From Gordionus sp. m RMFG-2023 (taxonomy: Eukaryota > Nematomorpha > Gordioida > Chordodea > Parachordodidae), in contig NC_088776.1 in NCBI RefSeq assembly GCF_954871325.1, positions 37,310,508 through 37,374,507 on the forward strand: a DNA stretch of 64,000 nucleotides, given 5' to 3'. Below the pieces are notes generated by a model. It was given only the letters and a program-made list of their open reading frames with translations, did no database searches and had not been told where the DNA came from. The position numbers were made by a program, and so were the translations under genes. Below, in pieces: positions 13,501-25,190 of the stretch (the stretch's first letter is position 1; every line of letters starts with the position of its first letter).

Positions 13501-16500
13501 TCATACTTTAAATTAGGGCTGTGGTGATCCACATATTTTTCACCGATCCGATATTTTTCGATATTGGTTTAAAACCGATCCGATATTTATATTGATTTTT
13601 CACCACCCTCTTTGAACCAAATGTAATTAAGAAATCAATATTTTTTATGAAAAAAATCGAATTATGCAATTAATTTAATTTTTTTATTTCTAGAATAATT
13701 TTTAAAAGTTTACGGATATTGGTAGTATTAAATAAATTTTTCATTATTCCCACCCGTGAAATTAGAATTCCGCAGATAACGCATTTTGCAAAATTATCTT
13801 TGTCTTTTGTAAAATATATCCATAATCCAGATAACATATTTAAAAAAATTCTTTTATTTAAAGTATAAATAATAATATTGGCATTATTTTAAAAAATTTA
13901 AAATAAATAATTGGGTGTTCCTTTATATTTTTATAAAAAAACTTTTAAAATACTATAAATCTATTTTAAAAAATAAATAAAATTTAAGAGGTGTTGTGCA
14001 TTTGCATTGTTTAAAAATGATTATTAAGAAAATATTATTAATAAATATACATAAAATAACAAAAAAAGAAAAGTAAAAAGATCGGATCGGATTTTTACGA
14101 GTATCGGCCGGATCCGATATTTTTAGAAAACTCGAGATATCGGTGCCGCTCCGACCCGATATTTAATATCAGCACAGCCCTACTTTAAATTAAGAATATC
14201 TTATGATGTGTGATTCACAAATTTACCTATTTTTCTCCTAAATTTTAATATTTTTATAAGATACATTAAGGACCACCATATGCACAAACTAATTTAATCA
14301 CCCTTCAACCCCGTCATTCTTGAAGGGTTATTAGGTAGTTTTTTAATATTTATGATAATTGATTAAAATTGTAATTTAAATTTTATTTAAAAAATAACGA
14401 CTTTTGCAAACGCTAAATTATATGTAATTGCAAAAGAGAAATTATTATTGTATATATATTACATAAAACTTTAGACATGAAATTGAATGAACTAAATCTT
14501 TTAATTTAAAATCAAAAAAATATTCCATAGTTTAAATATTTGTCTAGATTGTTTATAAATTAAATTAACATTTAATTTTAATTCTTATCAAACAATTCAA
14601 ATATTATCTTTTGAAATATTTAAGAAAACAAATTGAATAATATATTATTTGCATTCAGTGTGGAGTATATATAATACAATATTCATATTAGTTTCAAAAA
14701 TTAACAATGACCAATTTCAAGTAATATTAGTTGATTAGTCAGCTTAAAATTAAATGTAGAGTGGGAAAAAAGCATAACCCAGCACACATTAGCTAATTAA
14801 GATTTGAAAAAGAGCTTTAGGTCACGTAACTTTTTTGAAGGAAGAAAAAATAAAATTCCGAGCAAGTCCAGCCTGTAAAAAATAATTTGCACAAGTGGCT
14901 CAGCCTGAAAAAAATTTGTCATAAATTTCCCAGCCCTAAAATAAATCTCTGAACCAGACAATATAATAATATTGTATTATTTCAATATTTTAGCCAGAAA
15001 GATATTGCCTAAGCCTTAAGATTTCGCTAATAGATCTCCAAACACTTGTGCCAAATATGAGTAAAATATTTAGGTGTGTAATATTTCTCAATATAAAATA
15101 CAGAGTTAGCCGTTTATAAAAATCGGCTCAAATGAATCGTTGCTCATTATTATGTCTCTGCTGCACTTAGGCAAGAATTTTTTTGCCAACTCTTACAAAA
15201 AAAATAACATAAATATTTTGCTATATTTATTGTATATAATTAATGAGAAGAGATAGATTTATATATTGACTTTCCTAGATTTAATTTTGTTTCAAAGTTG
15301 TGGTCAAAATTTTCTAAATTTAATGTTATAAATTTTACAGATAACATAAAATGCATAGGCAATTTTCATGGTTGGCCTCAAATTTAGTTTTACCATTGAA
15401 AAACTTATTTCAATACCTGCCATAGTTACTGATAAATTTTCTAAAAGAAAATTCCCAGTATTTTTTGTAAATAATTCTTAGAGCAAACAATTTTAGTTCC
15501 TCATAAAGATGGTAGTTCCTTTTCAAAAATGTGAAGTGCAAAAATTTGGGAATATTTCTCACATATTATAGAAATATTAATGATAATACTTATATTTCAA
15601 TCAAGTTTTAAAAAAATAGCTAAAAATAGATATTATTTCAATAAAAAATCTACCCCATTTTTAATAAACACTTAGAAATTCAATTAAAATAAAAGCCTCA
15701 CCTTCCCTAACAGATATCAATTAATATTATTATTAGATTTTCCAGAATATATAAAAAATATTCATAGTTATTATTATTAAATTTTTTTATTGACCTCTCA
15801 TGGCAAAATTTAAATTTTATAAAAAAAATACTTCAGATTATACTCTTTTTTGTGAGATGACCTGTTTGAAAGTCAAGCCAGTGAGCTGGGCCAGACAATT
15901 TAAAAAAATTATAATGGGTAGGGAAAAAAATTAATGGTCATGTTGGTCTAAGTAATTCATAATAAAAGATGAATAGACCAAGCTATTCATATAAAAAATA
16001 TGAATTTTTATAAGATAATGGACTAACTGGAAAATTTAAAATTTTGATATATTTTCTTGAATTTCAAGCTAATAATTTGATTAATATTAATACCATTTGA
16101 AAATAAATTACGATATACTTATTTCTTTAAATTTTAAGAGTTGTCAAACTAAAATGTGAAATTAAATAAAATAGTATTCACAAAAAAATGAACAAGTTAT
16201 TTATGCTAATGCAATTACAAATCAGAATACAGATATCAAAAAACATAATTGATTTATAGAATAGTTGTTATTAGATTAGTATAGAGTAGATATAAATGCC
16301 TTAATTCTTATTCTCCATTTAATGGCGATTTCCAGGTTTACCCAGGTTGGCTAGTTTTCCCTCTGATTTAATAATTAGGAAATTTTGTAGCAAAGTTTTT
16401 ACACTAGGATGCCCTTCCTGATATCAACCCCTCTAGGTGGTTTTTACACCCCATCGAGGAGGCAGTGAACCTATTCTAGACCCAGACCTACCTTTTAGAC

Positions 16501-17615
16501 CTCCATTAGCTGCCAAAAGACGTTGCTACTTCCTGTCAGCACAGTTTAAATTAACTGCCCAGGTTGGGCCTGATTTTCATAAAATGTTAATGGGCAGCCA
16601 GGAAATTAGTAAATAAAATAATGGGGCATAGGCTAGAAAAATATTTAAATAATGGGCTGGTCAACTAGTGGAAAACATCTTAGTGGCCAGACTAGGTTTA
16701 TAGGGAGTTCTAATATTTATTATATATATATTGAATATATTTTGTTTTGTATATAAAAAAAGTAAAGTACACACAATAAAAAAAATCAAGATATGTGTCA
16801 CCAGCCTCATTTATAATAAGCATGAAATACCATAATGTTGCTGAAGCAATGCATAATTCAGTACTAAACAATCATGGTTGTATATTTTGAACATTAAGAT
16901 AGTTGTATAATTTAGCATTATGCATTTTGAACTATAGCAAACTGGATTATTTAGCTAATGTATTTTGAACTTTAATGTAGCTGTATTAATTAGCATAATA
17001 TATTTTGAACAATGATGTAGCTGTAAAATTTAACAGTATGTAATATATTAATACATTGCTTGAGTAACATGGTAGCATTTTGAATTTACAAAAAACAAGT
17101 CTTTATGCAATGTCTAAGGTAGGCCATAGAGATGGAACTGATAAGAATATATGTATATACTTGGTAAATATAAAGGGAATTAAATGTCCAAGATGCATTG
17201 CTTCTGAAGATGGGCCTCTTCCAGTATATAAAAAGAATGGCTTTTTCTGTACATACATATCTAATATGATATCAAAATCTCTGCAAATATAATATTTTTA
17301 AAAATTAATTTTTCTAAAAATAAATACCTATGAGCAAAGAATATCCCTCTTGTCAATAAATGATGAGGGTCTTTATTGATTATAGACTTAACCTTTTTAA
17401 TAAGTTCACTTGTAATTTTAGTGCAACCAAATTTTTCTTTATATTATTGAATTGATTGTAAAATAAAATCCGTTACTTGTTAACTTCTCGTAATCGACAC
17501 CAGTGGCACGTGTTGAAGATACATTCCATGGATTTACTATATCTACATCTTCCGTTTTATTTATAATAACCCCGTTAAGTCCCTCCGTTAAAATTTCATC
17601 ATACATTTCACACAT
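4555..17615 (-). CDS. WARS1: Tryptophanyl-tRNA synthetase, cytosolic type (3'-partial, 6 exons seen)
   Basis: Charges tRNA-Trp with tryptophan in the cytosol (class I aminoacyl-tRNA synthetase). Exons on the minus strand, in order: 17477-17615, 17328-17436, 17161-17280, 6761-6943, 6184-6403, 4555-4728; all junctions are GT-AG and phases agree, giving 315 codons. Visible family motifs: DIVNPWNV near residue 25, [15 protein letters not shown] with the HIGH-type site HLGH at residues 112-115, [45 protein letters not shown] and the second signature KMSAS at 293-297. The start is the first ATG after an in-frame TAA eleven codons upstream. There is no WHEP domain, so the N terminus is short. The C-terminal part (about 90-100 residues in the family) must lie left of position 1. 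Introns are 40, 47, about 10,200, 357 and 1,455 nt; the large one carries the LTR element. Family identity is very sure; exact splice sites are inferred. Confidence 0.93.
5400..5890 (+). pseudogene. Tc1/mariner transposase remnant
   Basis: Plus-strand remnant in WARS1 intron 5. Segments readable in order: [86 protein letters not shown] carries an Asp of the DDE/D triad. Stops and frame changes break it several times (the longest open piece is 5674-5889), and the C-terminal half with the later catalytic residues is missing. This transposase type is frequent in arthropods and other invertebrates. Confidence 0.85.
7270..7439 (+). repeat. Left LTR of the gypsy element
   Basis: About 170 bp, beginning tgtaatagaaac and ending ggtatcactaca. 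It nearly equals the right LTR, with a handful of differences. Confidence 0.93.
11325..11492 (+). repeat. Right LTR of the gypsy element
   Basis: About 168 bp, the same sequence as the left LTR apart from a handful of differences. It is followed by the gaacc target duplication. Confidence 0.93.
11590..12180. repeat. Purine-rich/pyrimidine-rich imperfect inverted repeat
   Basis: The first half is strongly purine-rich on the plus strand (aaaaggaaaagaatcaatc and variants), the second half pyrimidine-rich (tttttcttctcatttttg and variants), so the halves are loosely inverse. The right half resembles 23990-24160 inside a MULE, so this may be a MULE-derived repeat. Ends are not defined. Confidence 0.4.
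12610..12850 (-). pseudogene. Possible degraded reverse-transcriptase-type C-terminal remnant
   Basis: The minus strand reads [20 protein letters not shown] followed by [12 protein letters not shown], resembling the tail of some LINE polymerases (KY...Y.FVPV..ET.G..G). It is short, without a start, and the match is from memory only. Confidence 0.25.
12870..13200. repeat. gggctggg-rich repeat fragment
   Basis: Repeated gggctgggctt and ggcctgggctcggcc motifs of the kind found near the ends of the local hAT MITEs. Ends are unclear. Related scraps occur at 14860-14960, 15870-15960, 16545-16700, 47280-47460 and 55620-55910. Confidence 0.35.
13514..14182. mobile_element. Non-autonomous hAT element (cgatccgatat family)
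   Basis: Ends tagggctgtggtgat and atatcagcacagcccta are inverse, flanked by an exact 8-bp duplication ctttaaat (13506-13513 and 14183-14190). Subterminal repeats of ccgatccgatattt occur in both arms. No coding sequence. The same family is at 53569-54267, with a fragment at 50950-51070. Confidence 0.8.
14191..16369. other. AT-rich WARS1 intron sequence without recognised genes
   Basis: Only scraps of repeats are visible: gggct-rich pieces near 14860-14960 and 15870-15960, and 14995-15140, which matches a MITE copy at 35925-36105 (gttagccgtttataaaaatcggctc). No coding signal was seen. Confidence 0.5.
16370..16560 (-). repeat. SINE or LINE 3'-tail fragment
   Basis: On the minus strand the segment contains gatatcaggaagggcatcc followed by tagtgtaaaaactttgc. 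This is the conserved aggaagggcatcc..gtaaaa tail of widespread SINE/LINE families. It has no poly-A end or clear borders. Confidence 0.45.
16886..17045. repeat. Degenerate tandem repeat, about 40-bp unit, 4 copies
   Basis: Four successive units share ttttgaac...gtagctgtat...attagca. The array lies just inside WARS1 intron 3, downstream of exon 3. Confidence 0.6.
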
Positions 17616-17741
17616 GCTTACAAATTTTAAAATGGTATTAAATGCGTCTTACAGAATATAATATTTCTTCGTTCAATTTCATCACCCACCAGGAGTTATA
17701 GCGTGCACCATGTATATTCACTAATATATATATCCTATACG

Positions 17742-20732
17742 TAGACATGTGGGACGCCGGTCAAATGCGCCGCCGCCGATGATTTTAACCACGCCGACGC
17801 CGCGCGCCAAAAAATTGTCGTCGCTCAACACGCCGCCGCCGATGTAAAAATTCGGCGGCGTGGCGGCGTGATACATATTTTTTATTATTTATTTTATATA
17901 TTACTTATGAATATAAGAAAAATATTAAATATTTTTTGAATTATTAAAAAATGCGATTTTATTTTTTAAAATTAATAAATATTATTTGATATAAATTTGA
18001 TTTGTAACAATCCTTATTCGCTCACTTTGGGCAAGTTTGTGACCAACGTGCTAGATAAAATAAGATTAGGACATTAAATTTGAAAAGGTAAATCTATATT
18101 TTATTCTTTTATTTTGATTCAAATAATTTACAACTCGTTATATAAAATTTATTTTTTATCATAATAGAAATTTTATTTAATGATTTTTATTTTGTTGCCA
18201 TTATAACATATATAAAAATACCAGGACTAAAACAATTATAATGGATGCAGCATTGCAATACCTTGTAACAAAATATAGTATATCCTTGCAAGCAAAACCT
18301 TCTTTTGCATGGAAACATTTTGGATCCTTAATATTAAAAATGACACAAATAATAAGAGAACCAGTGTTGCTACAGATAAAGTCTTTTGTAATATATGCTT
18401 GCAAATAGCACTTGATAAAGATGGTGAGGATGAAAATAATTCTTCATTTTCAGAGTAAATTTTTTGATTATTTTATAAATATTAGTAAATTTTTTAATTA
18501 GTTATCCAATCAAATCTTTTTCAAAAAATATCAGCACATCAAATATAATAAAACATTTACTTGACAAACATGATTTATCATGTAAAGAAGAAATATCTAA
18601 ACAAAATTTAAAGTTATTTTTCAAACCCATTGTAAAAGATACAACTGACCTTATAAAAGATAAAAAAAATGGATTCTGGTAAGGAATTATGTTCTCATTT
18701 GTTGCAAGGATTTAATGCCATTCTCTTCTATAAATAATACTGGATGCAAGATTTTCTAAAGGTTATTTGTAAAATCATTATAATTTTTTATAGGGCAATC
18801 TTAATTTTTATTTGTTAAGATATTTAATTATTTTATAACATCCCACATTTAGAATTTTTTATGGCATAATATTTTATTATTAACTTTTTATTATGTAGAA
18901 ATATGGCATTATTTCAGATGCCAAAGAATTACCTGACAGAACTACACTTAGCCGGAGTGGATTAGATGATGTTTATTTATCAATGAAAGCATACATATGC
19001 CAACAAATTAATGTAGGTCCTAAATTTTGGGCTATAACTTTTGATATGTGGACAGACAAATATAGACGGCGAAATTATATCACCTTTACTTTTCACGAAA
19101 TAAATAATAATTTTAATCTTGTATTTTATACATTGGCGACACATCATGTCACCCAAAAACATACCGCTGAAACTATTCTTTCCGAAATAGAAAAAGTTGA
19201 AAATGAATTTGATTTAGGGTCCAAGAAAATTCAAATGGTTACGGATGCAGGACCCAATATAAAGAAAAGTCTTTGTCTAGGAGAATATGATCAGCATTTA
19301 TGTTTGGAGCATGGATTACATAATCTAGTGACAGTCGATGGAATAAAAAAAGTTAATAAAATTGAAAATCTCATTAAAAAAGTTAGAGAAGTTATAGTTG
19401 CCTTAAGATTCAAAACAGTGGATTTTGAAAATATAAACGATATAGAAAATAGAAAATGTTTTGAATCGATATCATATACATCGGATATTTTAGATTTGGA
19501 TGATAATGATCCTTTTTATGAAGATCGTTTGGGGTATGATGATGATAGTGAAAATCAAAAATCATATGAAAAAAAACATAAAACCTTAAAATTAAATGTG
19601 CCTACACGTTGGCATAGTATTTTAATAATGCTGGAAAGTGTGACTGGCAATAACAAAAATCCTATAAATATTCTATTAAATATAATGGAGAAACCGGATC
19701 TCAAATTATTTAACTCCGATTGGGACTTGGTGTATGAACTTTTAAATTTTCTTAAAACCTTCAAATAAACTGTTAATTTTTATCTGTCCAAAAAGGAGTT
19801 ACTATAAATTTAGCCTTATTATTTCGTAGTGAAATTAAAAATCATATAATTGTAAAAGAAAATGATAGTCCACCCATAGCATCCCTTAAACAAAATATGC
19901 TTACTAAATTTGATCATAGATTTCCAATAACCGATCTTCAGGTAGTATTTTAAAATACATAAATTATTTTTTATACATTATTCTTTCTTTTATTTTTTTT
20001 ACTTAGGTATTAGGAGCACTTTTGGATCCTCGTTTTCAATCAATAAACATAGTAAATGAATATTTAAAGGAAAAAAATATTACTCCGGTTGAATTTTTAT
20101 GTCAACACGCTACCTCTCTACGGTCTTACACGGACGAATTAAACGAATGTAAAACGACGGAAGTTGCTTCAAAACTCGATTATCTTAAGTCATTGGCTAC
20201 GAAGCATTCATCTATTCAAAACAATAACCTGGAACAACAACACTATTTAACTAGTTTAGAAAAAGAGTGTTATTCATTATTTTCGCCTTATAATTTGGAG
20301 ATAAAAGATGTCTTAGATTTTTGGAAGATAATAGCATTGGATCTTCCTAAACTTTCAATATTAGCTAGAAAGGTCCTGTGCGTTCCAGCTACAAGCACAC
20401 CCAGCGAGCGTGTATTTTCTATAGCTGGGCTCACTCTGAACTCTAAAAGATCATTATTATGTCCTTTAAATCTTAATAAAATAATATTTATTCATGATAA
20501 TTATAACTTAATAAAATCATTAAATTATAGTTATAAACATAATAAAGTATAAATTTTATTTTAAAAGTGTTTCCAATGAATTTATAAATTTACTTAAAAA
20601 AATTTAAGTTAGAAAAATATTTGACGCCGCCGCCGATTTTTGTGGCGGCGTCTAAATCGATTCGCCGCCGCCAGCCAATCATTTTAAAAAAAGAAACGTC
20701 GCCGCCGAAAATGCTGTCGGCGCACATGTCTA
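17742..20732 (+). mobile_element. Nearly full-length hAT transposon upstream of WARS1
   Basis: A 2,991-bp element with ends tagacatgtggga and gcgcacatgtcta and an exact 8-bp duplication cctatacg (17734-17741 and 20733-20740). Both subterminal regions are packed with gccgccgcc/ggcggcgg motifs, CpG-rich islands in otherwise AT-rich DNA. It carries a spliced BED-finger hAT transposase gene. The insertion point is 118 bp upstream of the WARS1 start codon. Confidence 0.92.
18241..20552 (+). pseudogene. hAT transposase with BED zinc finger, broken
   Basis: Cuts and pastes the surrounding hAT element. The BED finger starts at KPSFAWKHFG, continues VFCNICLQIA and ends IIKHLLDKHDL; an intron (18455-18501) splits it and a frameshift near 18335-18345 interrupts the first part. 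DLMPFSSINNTG near 18700 is followed by another frame loss. Exon 18899-19768 reads LPDRTTLSRSGLDDVYLSMK, FWAITFDMWTD, VPTRWHS. A frameshift near 19790 is followed by an exon to 19941, an intron 19942-20006, and the last exon 20007-20552 with ALLDPRFQS and the dimerisation motif VPATSTPSERVFSIAG. About three breaks in all, so inactive as it stands. Confidence 0.85.
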
Positions 20733-20740
20733 CCTATACG

Positions 20741-21306
20741 TAATATATACCCGATTTATTATAGTGGACGGCACAACTATGTAGTCAGCTAGCATAGTGA
20801 AGAAGAGAGGAGTAAGAAAGAGGTGATCTATTATTTATTAGGGGCAAAATAATGTTAAAAAATTGTAAGGCTATATAATACAACAATAACAATATTAATA
20901 AATGAATCTGACACCTTGTTAGAAAGTTTAAGAGAGAAAAAAAATAAGTTTTATGTCCGGTAAACATATCCTTGGAATATAACGCTATGTCTATATAGTA
21001 GCGTGTTATGTTACAGAGGCATCAAAGTTCCTCAAAGTTGGTCCCTAAAAACCATTATCCTAAGAAGCTTATTATCGTTTATTTATTTTTTCCTTCATTA
21101 CTCTTTGTCATCTTTTGGAGTCAATATAGTGTTTCCCCATAAATCCTTGTCTCTGTACTATGCAAGCGATGATCGGAATCAACTATCTTACAGAGTCCGT
21201 TTTATAAGAATAGAGAACACACACGGTGATAAATTGAATATATAAGAATTGTAAAAAAATAGATTAAACTGAAATAGATATTTAAAAATTTAATGAATAT
21301 TATATG
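20741..21306. other. Intergenic AT-rich stretch, nothing recognised
   Basis: Open frames here are short and lack any family motif. It lies between two hAT insertions. Confidence 0.5.
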
Positions 21307-21556
21307 ATACCAACCAGTGGCGTCGCTAGGGGAAGGGGGGCGCGGGGGCTTGGGCCTCCTGAAAAATTTGAATAACCCTTGAAGCAAAAAAATTTTTTTA
21401 ATGACTCCTTAATCCCCTTGAACTAAAAACAAATAGTTTTAATTGCTCCCTGAACAATTTCTTTTATAATTCTATTGAGTAATATATAGATTTGATTTTA
21501 TTATTTAAAAATTAATAAGACTACATAAATTTTTATATAATGGATACTATTTTAAA

Positions 21557-21661
21557 TATTAGATTAGATTAGATTAGATTAAATTAGATTAGATTAGATT
21601 AGATTAGCTTAGATTAGATTAGATTAGATTAGATTAGATTAGATTAGATTAGATTAGATTA
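21557..21661 (+). repeat. (ATTAG)n microsatellite
   Basis: About twenty copies of the pentamer attag with two or three substitutions, inside the 21315-26190 element. Confidence 0.97.
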
Positions 21662-22457
21662 ATACATATAAATTATATTTTCACTATGTCAGCTTGCGAT
21701 CAAATTCTATGTTAAAAATATATCAATATCACTCACTAAATATTAATTTAGCAATAACAGTTTGACTTTTATTATTTAAATTATTATATAACCCTAATTA
21801 AATTAATATAATCATTTATTAATTGAAAATTAACAAATTTAATTGTATTTTGCCGAGTTTAATATGACTAATCAACTATTATTGATTTTTAATGTCTCTT
21901 TCTAAAATTATTTTCAAAGTCCAAATTCAAATAAGCATAAGAGATTTATTTATAAAAAGTTAGTAGACTAGACATGTAGTTTATAATCCTCTATTCTATT
22001 ATATAAAATTATTTATAAAATATTAGGTAAAATTCCACTTTTGCAGACTTATTTGACAGTTATATATTAGCTAATATTTTTATAATTTTACTACAATGCT
22101 TTTGATAATAAATATAAGAAACAACTTGCATTATCTATTTATTAAAATATTATTATAATTAAACATCTTATTATTTATCCCACAATGGAATAAATTATAT
22201 ATCTTTTCTTCTCTTTTTTACGTGTTTTTAGGAAAACTATTTTTTTCTTCTTCGAAAACAGTTTTGAGTTAAATTTTTAATACGAATATATTTTAGATAT
22301 TCTTACAAATTTCTATTATTTTAAGATATAATATACCAACTAGAGATGGTGCGACAATAATATATAAAATTTTAATTGCTTTCATGATATCACTCTGGTT
22401 TTTATTTTTTACATGTTTCATTTCTAATATTTCATCCTTGCCGTGTAAAAACTCAAG

Positions 22458-23660
22458 CATAGGCGTAGCCAGGGGGGGAAGGGCAAGGGGAAATCCCCCC
22501 CTTCAGAAAATTATCACTTTTTGTGAATATCATTTTAGGCTAATAAAAAATATCCCATTTAGTCCTCCCCCTACTTCCTGACCCTTAAAAATGTATGCAT
22601 ATAACTTAAACAATAATTTGAAAGAAAGAATATAATAATATTTTTTTATAAAAATATTCAACATAATTTATACATTTTTGGAAAAAGCATATATATATAT
22701 ATATAAGTTAACCAAGAATGCCATTTAAGAAATGGAATATAAGATAAGTCTTAAGACAAAAGTGAAATGTATTATAATTATTAATTATTAATAATAGATC
22801 CATAAAATTACTAAATAATATAATATATCAAATATAATTTTTTATAAAGTGAGTAATTTTAATTTATTTATCTTGTTAAAAGTAAAATATATTTATAAAA
22901 CTTTTGATAAAATTTTATAAATAAAAAAAAAAATTAAAGGACAATACAAAGAGTGGAATATTTTTTGTCGTAGATTTACAGTATATTTAATTTTATCAAT
23001 TATCATATGACAATCAAATTTTTACCAATATAGCGAATTATATATTTTACATAAAACTATAAAATATTGATAAGGACATCAGAAAATATCTTTTAAAGAC
23101 ATTATGAAATAAATAATATGAAAATAAAATTTTATCTTTTATTTAAAGTAATTAGATGGCGTTAAATATTTGACAAATTGTAGCTATATTTATTATCAAG
23201 AGCATTGATTAGTAAAATTTGTTTAAATATTAACTGTAATATATTCTATAACTGTCAAATATGTTTGTAAAAGTGGAATTTTGCCTAGTATTTTGTAACT
23301 AATGCTATATAATAGAGGAATATCAACTATATGCCTCAATGATATCATTGTTATGCCTACTTACATTTTCTAAATAAATTTATTCGCATGCTTTTATTTT
23401 AATGTATATACAAGTAATTTATTATATTTTATATAAACTAATAAAAATATATATCATATGTGTTCCAGGCTTATTTTTTTTATTAAAATTAACCTACTAT
23501 CTTGATAAAATATTTTATGACTATATATAGACTATGGTAACCCTAGTCAAAGGCCGGACAAATGCGGGCCGAAGGCCCACCCAAAAGTGGGTCTGGGGGC
23601 GAAGCCCCAGTAATTTTTAATTACCCCCCCCCCCCACTTAGGAAAATCCTAGCCGCGCCT
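22458..23660. mobile_element. hAT MITE nested in the 21315-26190 element
   Basis: Ends cataggcgtagccagg and cctagccgcgcct, with an exact 8-bp duplication aactcaag at 22450-22457 and 23661-23668. The right subterminal region has gggccgaaggccc and gggggcgaagcccc palindromes and a run of 13 C. A segment at 23190-23310 is an inverted copy of 22022-22125 in the outer element (aaaattccacttttgcag), so the two are related. Confidence 0.75.
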
Positions 23661-24503
23661 AACTCAAGGCTTCAATATATTTGCATAATTTCTTCTAAAG
23701 ATTTTTAGTATTTTTGTTTCATCAATTCTAGCATGATAAATTCTGATATGGGTTATCATTACCATCGTGAGTGTCATGGCTAGGACTGTAAACCAGCATC
23801 TATTATTCGTGTTGCTATGAAATTAAAGATTATTACTACAGCTGCTAAGAGCATATGATTGCATATTTTAGATACGCAATAATGGTCAACTGTGTACTCA
23901 TTTATATATTATGGTAATAGGAATAAAAACCCCCGGAAAAAACCCCATGGAAAAAAACCCACAGAAAAAACCCCCATGGAAAAAATTTAAAAAAAAAAGA
24001 AAATCGTTATTTTTTAAAAAAATTTTCTCATCAATTATTCTTAAATTTTTTTCTCAATTTATTATTTCCTTCCCATTTTTGCTTTAAGTCATTGTTAATC
24101 TTTATTTTTCTGACCTTTTTTCAATTTTTTTCTTATCAATTTTCACTAAAATTTTTAGTATAACCTAGAAATAATTAATATTGATAAATAATTTTATAAG
24201 CGAATGCCACAATCATTATCAGCTTTAAACTCAAAAAAAAAGACAAAATACTTACGAAAAAATATTCGAAGTACAAATAATGTCTAAATGTCAAGAACGG
24301 GATTTATTTCCTGATGCATTATATATATAAATGGATTTCGAAAAGTCTGCTATGAGCGCGGTTAAAACTGTCATTGCTATGATTATTAATATGTTAAATA
24401 ATTTATATTTATTTTTTCAATTAGGGGATGACTCATAATCAGAGGATGCTTTTACCATATGTGTCAAAGTACCCATAGAAAAAATCAAAAGCTATGATAG
24501 AAC

Positions 24504-24903
24504 CAGTGGCGAAGCTAGGAATTTTCCTTAGAAAGGATCCATACATGTAAAAACCTGGGGGGGCTTCGCCCCCCAGACCCCCTTAAACGGGCCTTTGGCC
24601 GGGTTTATCCTAAAAATCATAACCATATCTTCGATAATATATAATAAATATATTTTTTAAATGCATAAATAATATGTTATTATAATTTAGTAGATTATTC
24701 TCAAAGACTTTATAATAATACTATCCAGAATAACTTCAATAGTAATATAATATCCTTCCACAGACATCAAAACCAGAAAAATATAAATATTAATGGTATT
24801 TATTTGATATAAAGTCACTTTTAAGTCTTTTGAACGTATAATCTAAAAAAATTGCTCTGGGAGGGGTCCAAACCCGAAAACCACCCCCGTAGCTACGCCA
24901 CTG
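24504..24903. mobile_element. hAT MITE (cagtggcg family), 400 bp
   Basis: Ends cagtggcgaagctagg and gtagctacgccactg, with 8-bp duplications gatagaac (24496-24503) and gataaaac (24904-24911), one mismatch. It holds the ggggcttcgccccc hairpin. Inverse orientation sister copy at 38978-39383. Confidence 0.85.
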
Positions 24904-24935
24904 GATAAAACCGATGAAGCCCTATCTTTTGTGGC

Positions 24936-25190
24936 ATGATGGACGGCTTGGCATTTGTTCCTTTATGTGATATGGGCAATGCAATGGCATTCCTTAGATC
25001 GGTTATTCCGAGCAATGGTCAGTATATTCTTGAATATTTCGATAAAAATTACATCAATGGAGTATCAAGGGAGGTCACAAGAAGCAATTCTCAATCCCAG
25101 ACAGGTCGAATTGGGCCTCGATTTTCTCCAGAAACTTGAATCAGAGCACTCTATCCAACGAATAACTCATAAAAATATCCCAGTAAAATA
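24936..25190 (+). pseudogene. MULE transposase C-terminal fragment
   Basis: Reads LAFVPLCDMGNAMAFLRSV, then ILEYFDKNYING, PRFSPET and PTNNS. This is the MULE pattern of AFVP.., LL.YFE..YIG, PRFPPE.WN and RTNN. An in-frame TGA stands where the family has Trp, and the sequence before NNS is shortened. The catalytic DDE core is absent, lost or displaced by the MITE directly upstream. Confidence 0.65.
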
